Shown here: piece after piece, positions 38,377-51,137 of the stretch
How positions within the stretch are numbered: the stretch's first letter is position 1
How the letters are laid out: every line of letters begins with the position of its first letter
Source of the DNA: Limnobacter sp. CACIAM 66H1
GTDB lineage: Bacteria > Pseudomonadota > Gammaproteobacteria > Burkholderiales > Burkholderiaceae_B
Assembly: GCF_001601825.1 (NCBI RefSeq)
Contig: NZ_LUJK01000003.1
Location: forward strand, 1-64,000
Direction: 5' to 3'
DNA: 64,000 bases
The notes under the pieces: generated by a model
Told to the model about the DNA's origin: nothing
The model's database searches: none
What the model saw: the letters and a program-made list of their open reading frames with translations, nothing else
Translations under genes and position numbers: made by a program

Positions 38377-39156
38377 TTACAGATACTGTTTCCACGAACG
38401 CACGGGTTCTCCGTTGAAATAATCGCACAAACTGGCCAGAATGGCGGCCTGCTGGGTGTGCTGCCCTGCTTTCAACACGCGGCTATGTTCAGCCAATCTT
38501 TCACTGGCTTGCTGCAGTCCTGTCTGTAAAAAATCATGCGGAGTGTGAAAGCCAAGTTGCGCAAGTACGTCAATTGTTTGTTTGTTGGCATTGGGCAGGT
38601 GCATCAGACTGGCCAATTCAGCAACAGTTTCTTCTCGCTGCTTGCGGCGCGCTTTGAAAAAATTGCCCAGCAATTCTTCACTTTCCTGTCCCATACAATC
38701 AGTTTCAAAAACACAGGGGTGCCAGGCTTGCGCTTGCTCGAACACTGACAAGGACTGTTTCAAATCCCCGTTGTAGCGTGACTGTGCACAACCCACCACC
38801 ACGCGACCCAGCCGCGCATGCAAAATTGCACCAATGCACATGAGGCAGGGTTGTAGTGTGACGTATAGGGTGGCTTGTGCACCCAGGCGGTAATTGCCAA
38901 CCGCCTGACAGGCTTGGCGAATGGCCTGAATTTCAGCGTGTGCGCAGGCATCGTTCAATGAAACTGGTGCATTGTGTGCCCTGGCAACGGCTTTGCCATC
39001 GATTACCACGACTGCGCCAATCGGTACTTCGCCAGCCTGTGCAGCAAGCCTCGCCTGCTGCAATGCAAGTTCCATCCATGGCGTGTCCTCTGGCTGGCCT
39101 TGGTGGGCCAGTATCGAAAATTTGTCGGACAGCTTGCGGGTTTGCATTGTTTTCAA
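38377..39156 (-). CDS. tadA: tRNA-specific adenosine deaminase with about 90-100-aa C-terminal extension
   Basis: GEVPIGAVVV, NDACAHAEIQAIRQACQAVGNYRLGAQATLYVTLQPCLMCIGAILHARLGRVVVG; extension begins after NFFKARRKQREE. Confidence 0.9.
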   Translation of the reverse strand: MKTMQTRKLSDKFSILAHQGQPEDTPWMELALQQARLAAQAGEVPIGAVVVIDGKAVARAHNAPVSLNDACAHAEIQAIRQACQAVGNYRLGAQATLYVTLQPCLMCIGAILHARLGRVVVGCAQSRYNGDLKQSLSVFEQAQAWHPCVFETDCMGQESEELLGNFFKARRKQREETVAELASLMHLPNANKQTIDVLAQLGFHTPHDFLQTGLQQASERLAEHSRVLKAGQHTQQAAILASLCDYFNGEPVRSWKQYL

Positions 39157-39190
39157 AGTAAGCCGAATAAAGTGTTCTCAGTTTGACATA

Positions 39191-39216
39191 AAAAAACCCG
39201 GCACCAGGCCGGGTTC
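39191..39216 (-). terminator. Intrinsic terminator of the liv operon
   Basis: Minus strand AACCCGGC-CTGGT-GCCGGGTTTTTTT: 8-bp stem followed by T-run, directly after livM stop. Confidence 0.85.
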
Positions 39217-39238
39217 TTGGTCAGTGGGCAGCTTCAGT

Positions 39239-40225
39239 TTACTGACCCGCTTTGAGCAGCCTGCGTTGGTTCCATGCAAGAATTTCTCCAACAATTCCAC
39301 GCCGGAAGGCCAGCACCACCACAATGAAAATGAAACCAGTCACGATCGTGACCTGTTCCCCCAATGAGCGGAACCAGGCAATGTCGGTGGTCACTGCCAT
39401 CCAGGTGCCAAATTCACCAATTCGATTTTCCAGGGCGATGATCACAATCGCACCCACAATGGGGCCCGCGAGAGTGCCCAGGCCGCCCACCAAGGTCATT
39501 AGCACCACCAGGCCAGACATCGTCCAGTGCACATCCGTCAATGTTTCAAAGCCAAGCACCGAGGCTTTGGTTGCACCGGCCAAACCCGACAACGCCGCTG
39601 ACAGAACAAACACCAGCAACTTGTATTTGTCCACGTCATAACCCAGTGATATGGCGCGTGGTTCATTTTCCTTGATGGCCTTGAGAACCTGCCCGAATGG
39701 AGAATGCACAGTGCGAACAATCAGGGCGTAGCCTGCGATGCAAATGGCCAGTACGACGAAGTAAAGTGTCAAGTCGTTGCTGAGGTCGACAACACCAAAC
39801 AAGGTGCCGCGCGGTATGCCTTGTAAACCATCTTCACCGCCAGTAAATGGCGCCTGTAAAAAAATGAAATACAGCATTTGTGCCAAGGCCAGTGTAATCA
39901 TGGTGAAGTAAATGCCTTGCCGCCGAATGGCCAGAGCACCCATGACTAAACCAATGAGCGCTGCGAATGCTACACCTGCCAACAGGCCAAGCTCAAACGG
40001 CATGCCAAGATCTCGAATGACATAGCCCGCGATGTAGCCTGCACCACCCAGGAAGGCTGCATGACCGAAGGAAAGTAAACCGGTGTAGCCAATCAACAAG
40101 TTGAATGCACACGCAAACAGCGCGAAACACAGCAGTTTCATGAGCAGCACCGGGTACATAAAGAACGGCGCCGCTAGGGCGAGAATAATTGCAGCAATCG
40201 AGATAATTGTATTTTTGTTCATCAT
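39239..40225 (-). CDS. livM: Branched-chain amino-acid-type ABC transporter permease
   Basis: LIGYTGLLSFGHAAFLGGAGYIAGYV; GLSGATKA-type LSGLAGATKASVLGF; order livG-livF-SBP-livH-livM. Confidence 0.92.
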   Translation of the reverse strand: MMNKNTIISIAAIILALAAPFFMYPVLLMKLLCFALFACAFNLLIGYTGLLSFGHAAFLGGAGYIAGYVIRDLGMPFELGLLAGVAFAALIGLVMGALAIRRQGIYFTMITLALAQMLYFIFLQAPFTGGEDGLQGIPRGTLFGVVDLSNDLTLYFVVLAICIAGYALIVRTVHSPFGQVLKAIKENEPRAISLGYDVDKYKLLVFVLSAALSGLAGATKASVLGFETLTDVHWTMSGLVVLMTLVGGLGTLAGPIVGAIVIIALENRIGEFGTWMAVTTDIAWFRSLGEQVTIVTGFIFIVVVLAFRRGIVGEILAWNQRRLLKAGQ

Positions 40226-40235
40226 GTCAAACCCT

Positions 40236-41120
40236 TTATTTCTCGCGACCGAACAGACCGGCCGGGCGAATCATGAGCACAATCGCCATGATGATGAACA
40301 CTACTGTGGCTGACAATTCCGGATAAAACACACGGGTCAATCCTTCCACAATGCCCAAGGTGAGCCCGGTAATGATTGAACCGAGAATAGATCCCATTCC
40401 ACCAATCACCACAACCGCAAACACGGTGATGATGAGGTTGGAGCCCATCAACGGCGAGATCTGAATGACTGGCGCAGCCAGCACGCCCGCGAATGCGGCC
40501 AGTGCCACACCAAAGCCGTAGGTCAGCGTCACCATCAAGGGCACATTGATACCGAAGGCCTCCACCAGTCGCGGATTCTCAGTACCGGCGCGAAGCAAGG
40601 CTCCAAGTTTTGTTTTTTCAATCATGATCCACGTGGCAAAACAAACTACCAGCGAGGCCACCACGACCCAGGCGCGATAGTTCGGCAAAATCATGAAGCC
40701 TAGGTTGGTCGCACCCTGCAAGGCCTCTGGCACTGAATAGGGTTGACCGGATACACCATAAATCGAGCGGAATATTCCTTCCAGCATTAAGGTAATGCCG
40801 AAGGTCAGCAACAAGCCATACAAGTGGTCAAGCTTGTAAAGCCAGCGCAACATTGTTTTTTCAATCAGTATCCCGAAGGCGCCCACAAGAAGCGGCGCAA
40901 GCAACAACATCACCCAATAATTCAGGTTGAAATAGGCCATGCCCATCCAGGCGAAAAATGCACCCATCATGTACAGCGCGCCGTGGGCAAAATTGATCAC
41001 GTTGAGCAAGCCAAAAATAACAGCAAGACCGAGTGACAACATGGCATAAAACGAGCCATTCACCAAACCAAGCAGTAACTGCCCAAGAAAGGCCTGCAAG
41101 GGAATTCCAAAAATTTCCAT
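40236..41120 (-). CDS. livH: Branched-chain amino-acid-type ABC transporter permease
   Basis: GLVNGSFYAMLSLGLAVIFGLLNVINFAHGALYMMGAF. Confidence 0.93.
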   Translation of the reverse strand: MEIFGIPLQAFLGQLLLGLVNGSFYAMLSLGLAVIFGLLNVINFAHGALYMMGAFFAWMGMAYFNLNYWVMLLLAPLLVGAFGILIEKTMLRWLYKLDHLYGLLLTFGITLMLEGIFRSIYGVSGQPYSVPEALQGATNLGFMILPNYRAWVVVASLVVCFATWIMIEKTKLGALLRAGTENPRLVEAFGINVPLMVTLTYGFGVALAAFAGVLAAPVIQISPLMGSNLIITVFAVVVIGGMGSILGSIITGLTLGIVEGLTRVFYPELSATVVFIIMAIVLMIRPAGLFGREK

Positions 41121-41138
41121 GAGTACGTGTCCCGCAAA

Positions 41139-41165
41139 GCCCCTGGGTCGTTAAACCTCAGGGGC
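41139..41165 (-). promoter_or_regulatory. Intra-operon hairpin between substrate-binding protein gene and livH
   Basis: GCCCCTG-(13 nt)-CAGGGGC, 7-bp perfect inverted repeat in the 71-bp gap between the two genes; no T-run. Confidence 0.45.
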
Positions 41166-41191
41166 ATTGGTATTGTGTTGGTTTTAATGCA

Positions 41192-42403
41192 TCACTTCCA
41201 CAACGCACACTTGGTCTCAGCTTTGGTGGTAAACGCCTGTTCGCCTGGAATGGCTTGAACAACCTTCAGATAGTCCCACGGCTTTTTGGATTCCTTGGGG
41301 TCTTTTACCTGCATCAGGAACATGTCGTGAATCATGCTGCCATCGGCACGGTAGTATCCGTTCTTGGCATACATGTCGTTCACCTTTTGCTTGCGCAGCG
41401 TTTCCATTACTTTGGCGCCATCATCCGTACCTGCTGTTTTCACTGCATTCAAATATTGCAAAGTCGCAGAGTAATCGGCCGCTTGCAAGCTACTGGGCAT
41501 TTTTTTCATTTTGTCGAAGAAGCGCTTGGACCACTTGCGCGTTTCATCATTTTGATCCCAATACCAACTGTCGGTGAGGTACATGCCCTTGGTTTGTCCC
41601 AAGCCCAATGCATGCACGTCGTTAATGAACATCAGCAAACCGGCGAGCTTCATGCTGCCTGTGACACCAAATTCATTGGCGGCCTTGATGGAGTTGACTG
41701 TATCTCCGCCAGCATTGGCCAAGCCCAGAATTTGAGCGCCGGACGCCTGTGCCTGAAGCATGAAGCTGGAGAAATCCGACGCTGACAGTGGATGGCGGAT
41801 AGCCCCTTTCACCGTGCCACCGTTGGCCTTAACGACTGCGGTGGTGTCGGTTTCCAGCGAGGTGCCAAAAGCATAGTCCGCGGTCAGGAAATACCAGCTT
41901 TTTCCGCCTTGTTTGACCACTGCCGAGCCGGTGCCTTTGGCCATCGCTACTGTGTCATAGGCGTAGTGGATGCTGTATGGGTTGCATTCTTCATTGGTGA
42001 TGCGGGCGGTACCAGCACCAATTACAAAGTTGGGCTTTTTCTTTTCATCCGCTACTTTGGCCATTGCCAAAGCCGTTCCGGAGTTGGTACCTGAAATCAG
42101 CATGTCGACACCTTCAGTGTCAAACCACTCGCGTGCCTTGCTGGCTGCAATATCGGCTTTGTTTTGGTGGTCAGCAAACACCAACTCAATTTTTTTGCCA
42201 TTCAATGTGCCACCGAAGTCGGCAATCGCCATTTTCACGGCTTCTACACCACCAGGCCCATCAATGTCGGCATATAGGCCAGACATGTCAGTGATGATTC
42301 CAATCTTGATCGTGTCATTGGAAATTTGTGCCTGAGCTGAGCCGACAGCGAATGCAAAAAGCGTGGCCAGTCCGGTTGCGATTGGTTTTAATTTCATCAT
42401 CAT
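41192..42403 (-). CDS. ABC transporter substrate-binding protein (Leu/Ile/Val-binding type)
   Basis: Signal peptide; IKIGIITDMSGLYADIDGPGGVEAVKMAIADFGGTLNGKKIELVFADHQNKADIAASKAREWFD. Confidence 0.93.
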   Translation of the reverse strand: MMMKLKPIATGLATLFAFAVGSAQAQISNDTIKIGIITDMSGLYADIDGPGGVEAVKMAIADFGGTLNGKKIELVFADHQNKADIAASKAREWFDTEGVDMLISGTNSGTALAMAKVADEKKKPNFVIGAGTARITNEECNPYSIHYAYDTVAMAKGTGSAVVKQGGKSWYFLTADYAFGTSLETDTTAVVKANGGTVKGAIRHPLSASDFSSFMLQAQASGAQILGLANAGGDTVNSIKAANEFGVTGSMKLAGLLMFINDVHALGLGQTKGMYLTDSWYWDQNDETRKWSKRFFDKMKKMPSSLQAADYSATLQYLNAVKTAGTDDGAKVMETLRKQKVNDMYAKNGYYRADGSMIHDMFLMQVKDPKESKKPWDYLKVVQAIPGEQAFTTKAETKCALWK

Positions 42404-42442
42404 CTCCTTTGGTTTAAGTCCAATCCCTTGAAAGGTTGGTTT

Positions 42443-43165
42443 TTATACGCCCAGCAGCGAATGCAGAACGGGCATTTTTTCATCGAGTTCCGAGGAAGCA
42501 AAAGCCTCCACAATTTGGCCGTGTTCCACCACGTAAAACCGGTCAGCCAGGGGGGCTGCAAAACGAAAATTCTGTTCTACCATCACAATGGTGTAACCCT
42601 TCGATTTCAGGGTGGTGATCATTTTGGCCAGAGCTTGAACAATCACCGGTGCAAGCCCCTCAGAAATTTCATCCAGCAGCAAGAGTTTGGCGCCAGTTCT
42701 CAGAATGCGTGCGACGGCCAGCATTTGCTGTTCACCGCCAGACAAACGCGTGCCCTGGCTTTTCTTGCGTTCGGCCAGGTTGGGGAACATCTCATATATT
42801 TCTGCAACACTCATACCCCGGTCGGCATTTGAAACATAGGGGGGAAGCATCAGGTTCTCTTCAGCAGACAGCGAGGAAAATATGCCACGTTCTTCCGGGC
42901 AGTAACCTACACCCAAGTGGGCAATTTTGTGGGTGGGCATATTGATTGCCTCGGTGCCGTTGATCTTGATCGATCCTTTCCGTGAACCTGTCAATCCCAT
43001 GATTGCGCGCAGGGTACTGGTGCGCCCTGCTCCATTTCGCCCAAGCAATGTGACCACCTCCCCGGTTTTAACGGTCAGGTTCAGGTTGTGCAAAATGTGT
43101 GATTCGCCATACCAAGCGTTAAGCCCGGCGATTTCAAGCGCAGTGCCCGTCGATACTTTATTCAT
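42443..43165 (-). CDS. livF: ABC transporter ATP-binding protein, LivF type
   Basis: LLGRNGAGRTSTLRAIMGL, LSGGEQQMLAVARILRTGAKLLLLDEISEGLAPVIV. Confidence 0.93.
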   Translation of the reverse strand: MNKVSTGTALEIAGLNAWYGESHILHNLNLTVKTGEVVTLLGRNGAGRTSTLRAIMGLTGSRKGSIKINGTEAINMPTHKIAHLGVGYCPEERGIFSSLSAEENLMLPPYVSNADRGMSVAEIYEMFPNLAERKKSQGTRLSGGEQQMLAVARILRTGAKLLLLDEISEGLAPVIVQALAKMITTLKSKGYTIVMVEQNFRFAAPLADRFYVVEHGQIVEAFASSELDEKMPVLHSLLGV

Positions 43166-43935
43166 CAGTGCGCACCCTCAAGTACGCCGGTGCTTGAGCC
43201 CATGTAGGCCTCCATCACCTCGGGGTTACGTGAAACCTCGGCATAACTGCCTTCAGCCAGCACTGCACCGCGTTGAAGCACGGAGATGCGATCGCTAATA
43301 CCCGCCACCACATTCATATTGTGTTCAACCATCAATATGGTTCTGCCGACGGATACTTTCTTGATCAATTGGGTTACGCGGTCCACATCCTCGTGGCCCA
43401 TGCCCTGGGTGGGTTCATCCAGCAGCATCAATTCAGGTTCCATGCCCAATGTGGTTGCAATTTCAAGCGCACGTTTTCTACCGTACGGCAGGTCCACGGT
43501 CAGAGTGTCTGCGAAGCTTTCCAGATCAACCAGCGCGAGCAAAGCCATGGCCTTGTCATTGAGCACCGAGAGTTTTTTCTCACTTTTCCAGAAATGAAAC
43601 GAATTACCCAATGGACGCTGCAGGCCAATACGTACATTTTCAAGCACAGTGAGGTGTGGGAATACTGCGGAAATTTGAAACGACCGAATAATGCCTTGCC
43701 TGGCGATTTGGGCTGGCTTTGCACTGGTGATGTCTTTGCCGTTGAACAGAATTTGGCCCGAAGTGGGCGTTAAAAATTTAGTCAACAAATTGAAGCAGGT
43801 CGTTTTACCCGCACCGTTGGGGCCGATTAGCGCGTGTATGTGTCCCCGCTGTACCTTTAAATTCACATCGCTGACTGCAGTGAATCCTTTGAATTCCTTG
43901 GTCAGCGCCCTTGTCTCCAACACTACTTCTGCCAT
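43165..43935 (-). CDS. livG: ABC transporter ATP-binding protein, LivG type
   Basis: LIGPNGAGKTTCFNLLTKFLTPTSG, YGRKRALEIATTLGMEPELMLLDEPTQGMGHEDV. Confidence 0.93.
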   Translation of the reverse strand: MAEVVLETRALTKEFKGFTAVSDVNLKVQRGHIHALIGPNGAGKTTCFNLLTKFLTPTSGQILFNGKDITSAKPAQIARQGIIRSFQISAVFPHLTVLENVRIGLQRPLGNSFHFWKSEKKLSVLNDKAMALLALVDLESFADTLTVDLPYGRKRALEIATTLGMEPELMLLDEPTQGMGHEDVDRVTQLIKKVSVGRTILMVEHNMNVVAGISDRISVLQRGAVLAEGSYAEVSRNPEVMEAYMGSSTGVLEGAH

Positions 43936-44063
43936 GGGTTCTCCATGTTGTCATTGTCGTTGTGCCAACCGGTGCCGGGCTGCGCCGATGGTTAAATATT
44001 GTCAGCGATGGTGGCATGTGTGTTTTCATTCGGGAATTAGGGCAAACCTCACCCCCTGAATGG

Positions 44064-44086
44064 AAAAAAGCCCGCATTTGCGGGCT
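44064..44086 (-). terminator. Intrinsic terminator downstream of guaA
   Basis: Minus strand AGCCCGC-AAAT-GCGGGCTTTTTTCC. Confidence 0.85.
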
Positions 44087-44129
44087 CTTCTGTAAGGGTG
44101 GGGTAAGTGATGGGATGTGCTTTATTGGC

Positions 44130-45752
44130 TTATTCCCACTCAATGGTCGCAGGTGGTTTGCCCGATACGTCGTAGACCACCCGGTTTACACCTTTTACTT
44201 CATTGATGATGCGATTGGAGATACGGCCCAACAACGCATAAGGCAGGTGAGCCCAGTGTGCTGTCATGAAGTCTTGGGTTTGTACTGCGCGAATGGCCAC
44301 CACGTATTCGTAGGTGCGACCATCGCCCATCACACCCACCGATTTCACTGGCAAGAACACTGCAAAGGCCTGGCTGGTCAGGTCATACCAGCTTTTTCCG
44401 ATTTGTTCCTCGGTGCACAATTCAGCCGCGGCGTCTTTGGCTGTGGCTTTGGTATTTCGCAATTCTTCAATGAATACGGCATCGGCACGCTGCAAAATTT
44501 CCGCGTATTCGGCTTTTACTTCACCCAAAATACGAACACCAAGACCAGGCCCGGGGAATGGGTGGCGGTAAACCATTTCAGGGTCAAGGCCAAGTTCAAC
44601 GCCAAGCTTACGCACTTCGTCCTTGAACAAATCGCGCAAGGGTTCAAGCAATTTCAGGTTCAGCGTATCCGGCAAGCCGCCCACGTTGTGGTGGCTCTTG
44701 ATGCTGGTGGCTTTGCCTGTTTTTGCGCCTGCTGATTCAATGACGTCCGGGTAAATGGTGCCCTGTGCAAGCCACTTGGCGTTGGCTCGCATACCAGCCT
44801 CGCGCTGGAATACATCCACGAATGCTTTACCAATAATTTTGCGTTTGGCCTCGGGGTCGGTAACGCCTTTCAGCTGTCCCATGAATTCCTCCGTGGCGTT
44901 GACATGCACAACACGCACACCCAAATGTTTGGCAAAGGTTTCCATGACCTGTTCGCCTTCTTTAAAACGAAGCAAGCCGTGGTCTACAAATACGCAGGTT
45001 AGTTGGTCGCCAATTGCCTTGTGAATCAATGCGGCTGCCACTGAAGAATCTACGCCACCGGAAAGGCCCAGAATCACTTCATCGGTGCCGACTTGGGCAC
45101 GAATCTTTTCAACCGCTTCATCCACAAAACCGGGCATGGACCAATCACCTTTACAGCCGCAAATATCGCGAACAAAGCGAGCCAGTATCTCCTTGCCCTT
45201 CTTGGTGTGTGTCACTTCGGGGTGAAACTGCACGGCATAAAACCCGCGTGCTTCATCCGCCATGCCGGCGATTGGGCATGAGGGTGTAGAAGCCATCAAC
45301 TTGAAGTTTGGGGGAAGCTCGGTCACCTTGTCACCGTGGCTCATCCACACATTCAACAGACCATGGCCTTGCTCGTTGGTCTCGTCTTGAATGCCATCAA
45401 ACAGTTTTGTGTGGCCGTGAGCCCGAATTTGGGCATGGCCAAATTCCCGAACCGTACCCGCTTCAACTTTGCCGCCGAGTTGCATGGCCATGGTCTGCAT
45501 GCCGTAGCAAATACCCAGCACAGGTACGCCAAGATTAAACACCAACTCGGGCGCCCGGTCGGTGCTTTCTTCATAAGCAGACTGGTGGCTACCCGACAAC
45601 ACAATGCCAGATGCTCCGTATTCCCTGATGCGTTCCGGGTCTACGTCGCAGGGCAAAATTTCGCAGAAAACCCCACATTCACGCACGCGTCGAGCAATAA
45701 GTTGTGTGACCTGTGACCCGAAGTCGAGTACCAAAATTTTCTGATGATTCAT
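44130..45752 (-). CDS. guaA: GMP synthase (glutamine-hydrolysing)
   Basis: [64 protein letters not shown]-terminal PPATIEWE. Confidence 0.98.
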   Translation of the reverse strand: MNHQKILVLDFGSQVTQLIARRVRECGVFCEILPCDVDPERIREYGASGIVLSGSHQSAYEESTDRAPELVFNLGVPVLGICYGMQTMAMQLGGKVEAGTVREFGHAQIRAHGHTKLFDGIQDETNEQGHGLLNVWMSHGDKVTELPPNFKLMASTPSCPIAGMADEARGFYAVQFHPEVTHTKKGKEILARFVRDICGCKGDWSMPGFVDEAVEKIRAQVGTDEVILGLSGGVDSSVAAALIHKAIGDQLTCVFVDHGLLRFKEGEQVMETFAKHLGVRVVHVNATEEFMGQLKGVTDPEAKRKIIGKAFVDVFQREAGMRANAKWLAQGTIYPDVIESAGAKTGKATSIKSHHNVGGLPDTLNLKLLEPLRDLFKDEVRKLGVELGLDPEMVYRHPFPGPGLGVRILGEVKAEYAEILQRADAVFIEELRNTKATAKDAAAELCTEEQIGKSWYDLTSQAFAVFLPVKSVGVMGDGRTYEYVVAIRAVQTQDFMTAHWAHLPYALLGRISNRIINEVKGVNRVVYDVSGKPPATIEWE

Positions 45753-45808
45753 GAAGCGTTCTTTGAATGTATTAAAGGTAATTGGCCCAAGGCAACGTTG
45801 TACCTGGT

Positions 45809-48733
<2,925 letters not shown>

Positions 48734-48734
<1 letters not shown>

Positions 48735-49180
48735 TATCGCCCTGCTCCCGTGCTGTGTAGTGATTCAGCACGTTTAATGAATGAATCCACAAAACTGTTG
48801 GCCAAGCTGGTAAAAACAGGTCCTACGAGTTGCTCGAGCACTTTGCTTGAAAACTCATACTCCAGTTTGAAATGTACTTTGCAGGCCTCAGGCGTGAGTT
48901 CAATGAACTGCCAGATACCTTCCAGATGCGTGAACGGACCCTCTACCAAGGTCATGTGAATTTCCGTGCCGGGGTTGAGCCGATTCATGGTGCAAAAGCT
49001 TTGCTTGACACCTTTGAATGCAATTTCTACGGTCGCTTTTTCTGTATGGATATCGACAGGCTCCACGCTTCCGGCGCCGCACCAAGGTAAAAACTGAGGA
49101 TAATCGGCCACGGCCCGCACCAAATCAAACATTTGTTGCGTGGAAAAATGAACCAACACGGATTTTTCTACAATGGCCAT
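48734..49180 (-). CDS. RatA / COQ10-type START-domain protein
   Basis: MAIVEKSVLVHFSTQQMFDLVRAVADYPQFLPWCGAGSVE...; divergent from smpB. Confidence 0.92.
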
Positions 49181-49281
49181 GAATGCTGAAGGGTTTGTTT
49201 CCCGCTCGGAGAAAGGATTAAACTCTCTATTTTAGCGTTTTTCACGCTGCGCCGCACCCAAAGGACGTTTTCACCGAATTC

Positions 49282-49731
49282 ATGAGCATTATTGACAACA
49301 AAAAAGCAGGTTTTGATTACTTCATTGAAGAGAAGTATGAGGCGGGTATTGTGCTGGAAGGCTGGGAGGTCAAATCCATTCGCGATGGCCGCGTTCAAAT
49401 CAAGGAAAGCCACATTGTGGTTCGCAATGGTGAGTTGTGGTTACTGAACTGCCATATTTCGCCACTGACCAGTGCGTCAACTCACGTCAATCCCGTCAAT
49501 ACCCGTACACGCAAGTTATTGATGCACAAAAAGGAAATTAACCGGCTAATTGGTAAGGTCGAACAAAGGGGTTATTCACTGGTACCCCTGAACCTGCATT
49601 TCAAAAATGGCCGGGTGAAAGTAGACATGGCTCTTGCTAAGGGCAAAAAGCAGCATGACAAACGGGATACCCTGAAGGACAAGGATTGGAAGCGAGAGCA
49701 GGAACGGTTGATGAAGATTCACCGCACCTGA
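49282..49731 (+). CDS. smpB: SsrA-binding protein
   Basis: [39 protein letters not shown] ... [24 protein letters not shown]. Confidence 0.97.
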   Translation: MSIIDNKKAGFDYFIEEKYEAGIVLEGWEVKSIRDGRVQIKESHIVVRNGELWLLNCHISPLTSASTHVNPVNTRTRKLLMHKKEINRLIGKVEQRGYSLVPLNLHFKNGRVKVDMALAKGKKQHDKRDTLKDKDWKREQERLMKIHRT

Positions 49732-49747
49732 ACTCGCCGCAGGAGAA

Positions 49748-50653
49748 TTATTTCCCCTGCTTCACCACCTGCATCGCTGCCGCCACCATGGAACCCATGT
49801 TGGAAAGGTCGCCCGGCAGTATCAAGGTATTGCCAGCCTTGGCCACTCCAGAAAAGGCCTCGATGTACTGCTCTGCCACCTTCAGGTTCACTGCTTCCAT
49901 ACCCCCAGGTTCCGCCACCGCTGCGGCCACTTTTCGCAATGCATCGGCAGTGGCTTCGGCAATTTCCCGAATCGCGCCCGCTTCACCCTGGGCGCGGTTG
50001 ATGGCAGCAATTCGGTCACCTTCGGAGCGGGCAATTGCAGATTCCCGTTCACCGTTGGCAATATTGATTTGCTCCTGCTTGCGCCCTTCTGAAGCGGCAA
50101 TCAGGGCGCGCTTTTCACGTTCCGCCGTAATTTGCGCCTGCATTGAAAGTAAAATCTCACGTGGTGGCGTCAAGTCTTTGATTTCATATCGCAATACCTT
50201 AACGCCCCAGTTCAGTGCCGCTTCATCCAAAGCATTTACAATCGCCGCGTTGATCATGTCGCGCTCTTCAAAGGTTTTGTCCAACTCCATGCGACCAATA
50301 ATCGATCGCAAGGTGGTTTGCGCCAGTTGGGTGATCGCACTGATGTAGTCGCTTGAGCCGTAGCTGGCCCGCATCGCGTCAGTCACCTGAAAATACAAAA
50401 TGCCATCAACCTGAAGCTGAGTGTTGTCCTTGGTAATACACACCTGGCTGGGTACATCCAAGGGAATTTCTTTTAACGAATGTTTGTAGGAAACACGCTC
50501 GATGAATGGCACTAAAAAGTTCAGACCAGCCTGCAAGGTGCGGTCGTATTTGCCCAAACGCTCAACCACCCATGCACTTTGCTGAGGCACAATACGCAGC
50601 GCCTGGCTGACGAACACAATCGCCAATATCAATATGACAATTGAAACTTCCAT
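49748..50653 (-). CDS. SPFH/stomatin-like (QmcA-type) membrane protein
   Basis: VPQQSAWVVERLGKYDRTLQAGLNFLVPFIERVSYKHSLKEIPLDVPSQVCITKDNTQLQVDGILYFQVTD. Confidence 0.93.
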   Translation of the reverse strand: MEVSIVILILAIVFVSQALRIVPQQSAWVVERLGKYDRTLQAGLNFLVPFIERVSYKHSLKEIPLDVPSQVCITKDNTQLQVDGILYFQVTDAMRASYGSSDYISAITQLAQTTLRSIIGRMELDKTFEERDMINAAIVNALDEAALNWGVKVLRYEIKDLTPPREILLSMQAQITAEREKRALIAASEGRKQEQINIANGERESAIARSEGDRIAAINRAQGEAGAIREIAEATADALRKVAAAVAEPGGMEAVNLKVAEQYIEAFSGVAKAGNTLILPGDLSNMGSMVAAAMQVVKQGK

Positions 50654-50699
50654 GAATTTTCTCCTTTGATTGGCGGACCCGGGGACGAGGCTTGGCCGA

Positions 50700-51122
50700 T
50701 TACGCGTGTGTCGATACGCTTTTAACTTTCAGGACATTGCCCTGAACATCGACAATTTGATGCAGGCCAGTTACAGGCGTGCTGTCGGTGCTCTCTGCTG
50801 CCCAAGTGGCACCACGGTATTGAACATTGGTACGTCCACCCGTATTCCAGCTAGGAATTTCAAGTTTGTTGCCAATGTCGAGCACATCGTGTTGTTTGTC
50901 TGTGGTGCTTCGTTTGACTGAACGGTTACGAAGAAGAAGGCTGCCAGCCACTGCAAACACAGCGGCTGCGCCAATTTGAATTTCAAGACCGTAGCCTAGA
51001 TAGGCCATCAATGCACCGATGGCCGCTCCCAAGGACACCATGAGCAGATAAAACGTGCCTGTGGTCATTTCGGCAATCAACAAAATACCCGCCAATACCA
51101 ACCACAGTGACAAATTGCTCAA
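50700..51122 (-). CDS. NfeD-like family protein
   Basis: Two or three TM segments plus C-terminal OB-like region (GGRTNVQYRGATWAAES); paired with the SPFH gene. Confidence 0.88.
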   Translation of the reverse strand: MSNLSLWLVLAGILLIAEMTTGTFYLLMVSLGAAIGALMAYLGYGLEIQIGAAAVFAVAGSLLLRNRSVKRSTTDKQHDVLDIGNKLEIPSWNTGGRTNVQYRGATWAAESTDSTPVTGLHQIVDVQGNVLKVKSVSTHA

Positions 51123-51137
51123 TGGTGTAACTCCTGT

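Noticed and set aside
49181-49281. tmRNA (ssrA) next to smpB
   Set aside because: The short intergenic region has no tRNA-like acceptor or tag-peptide reading frame.
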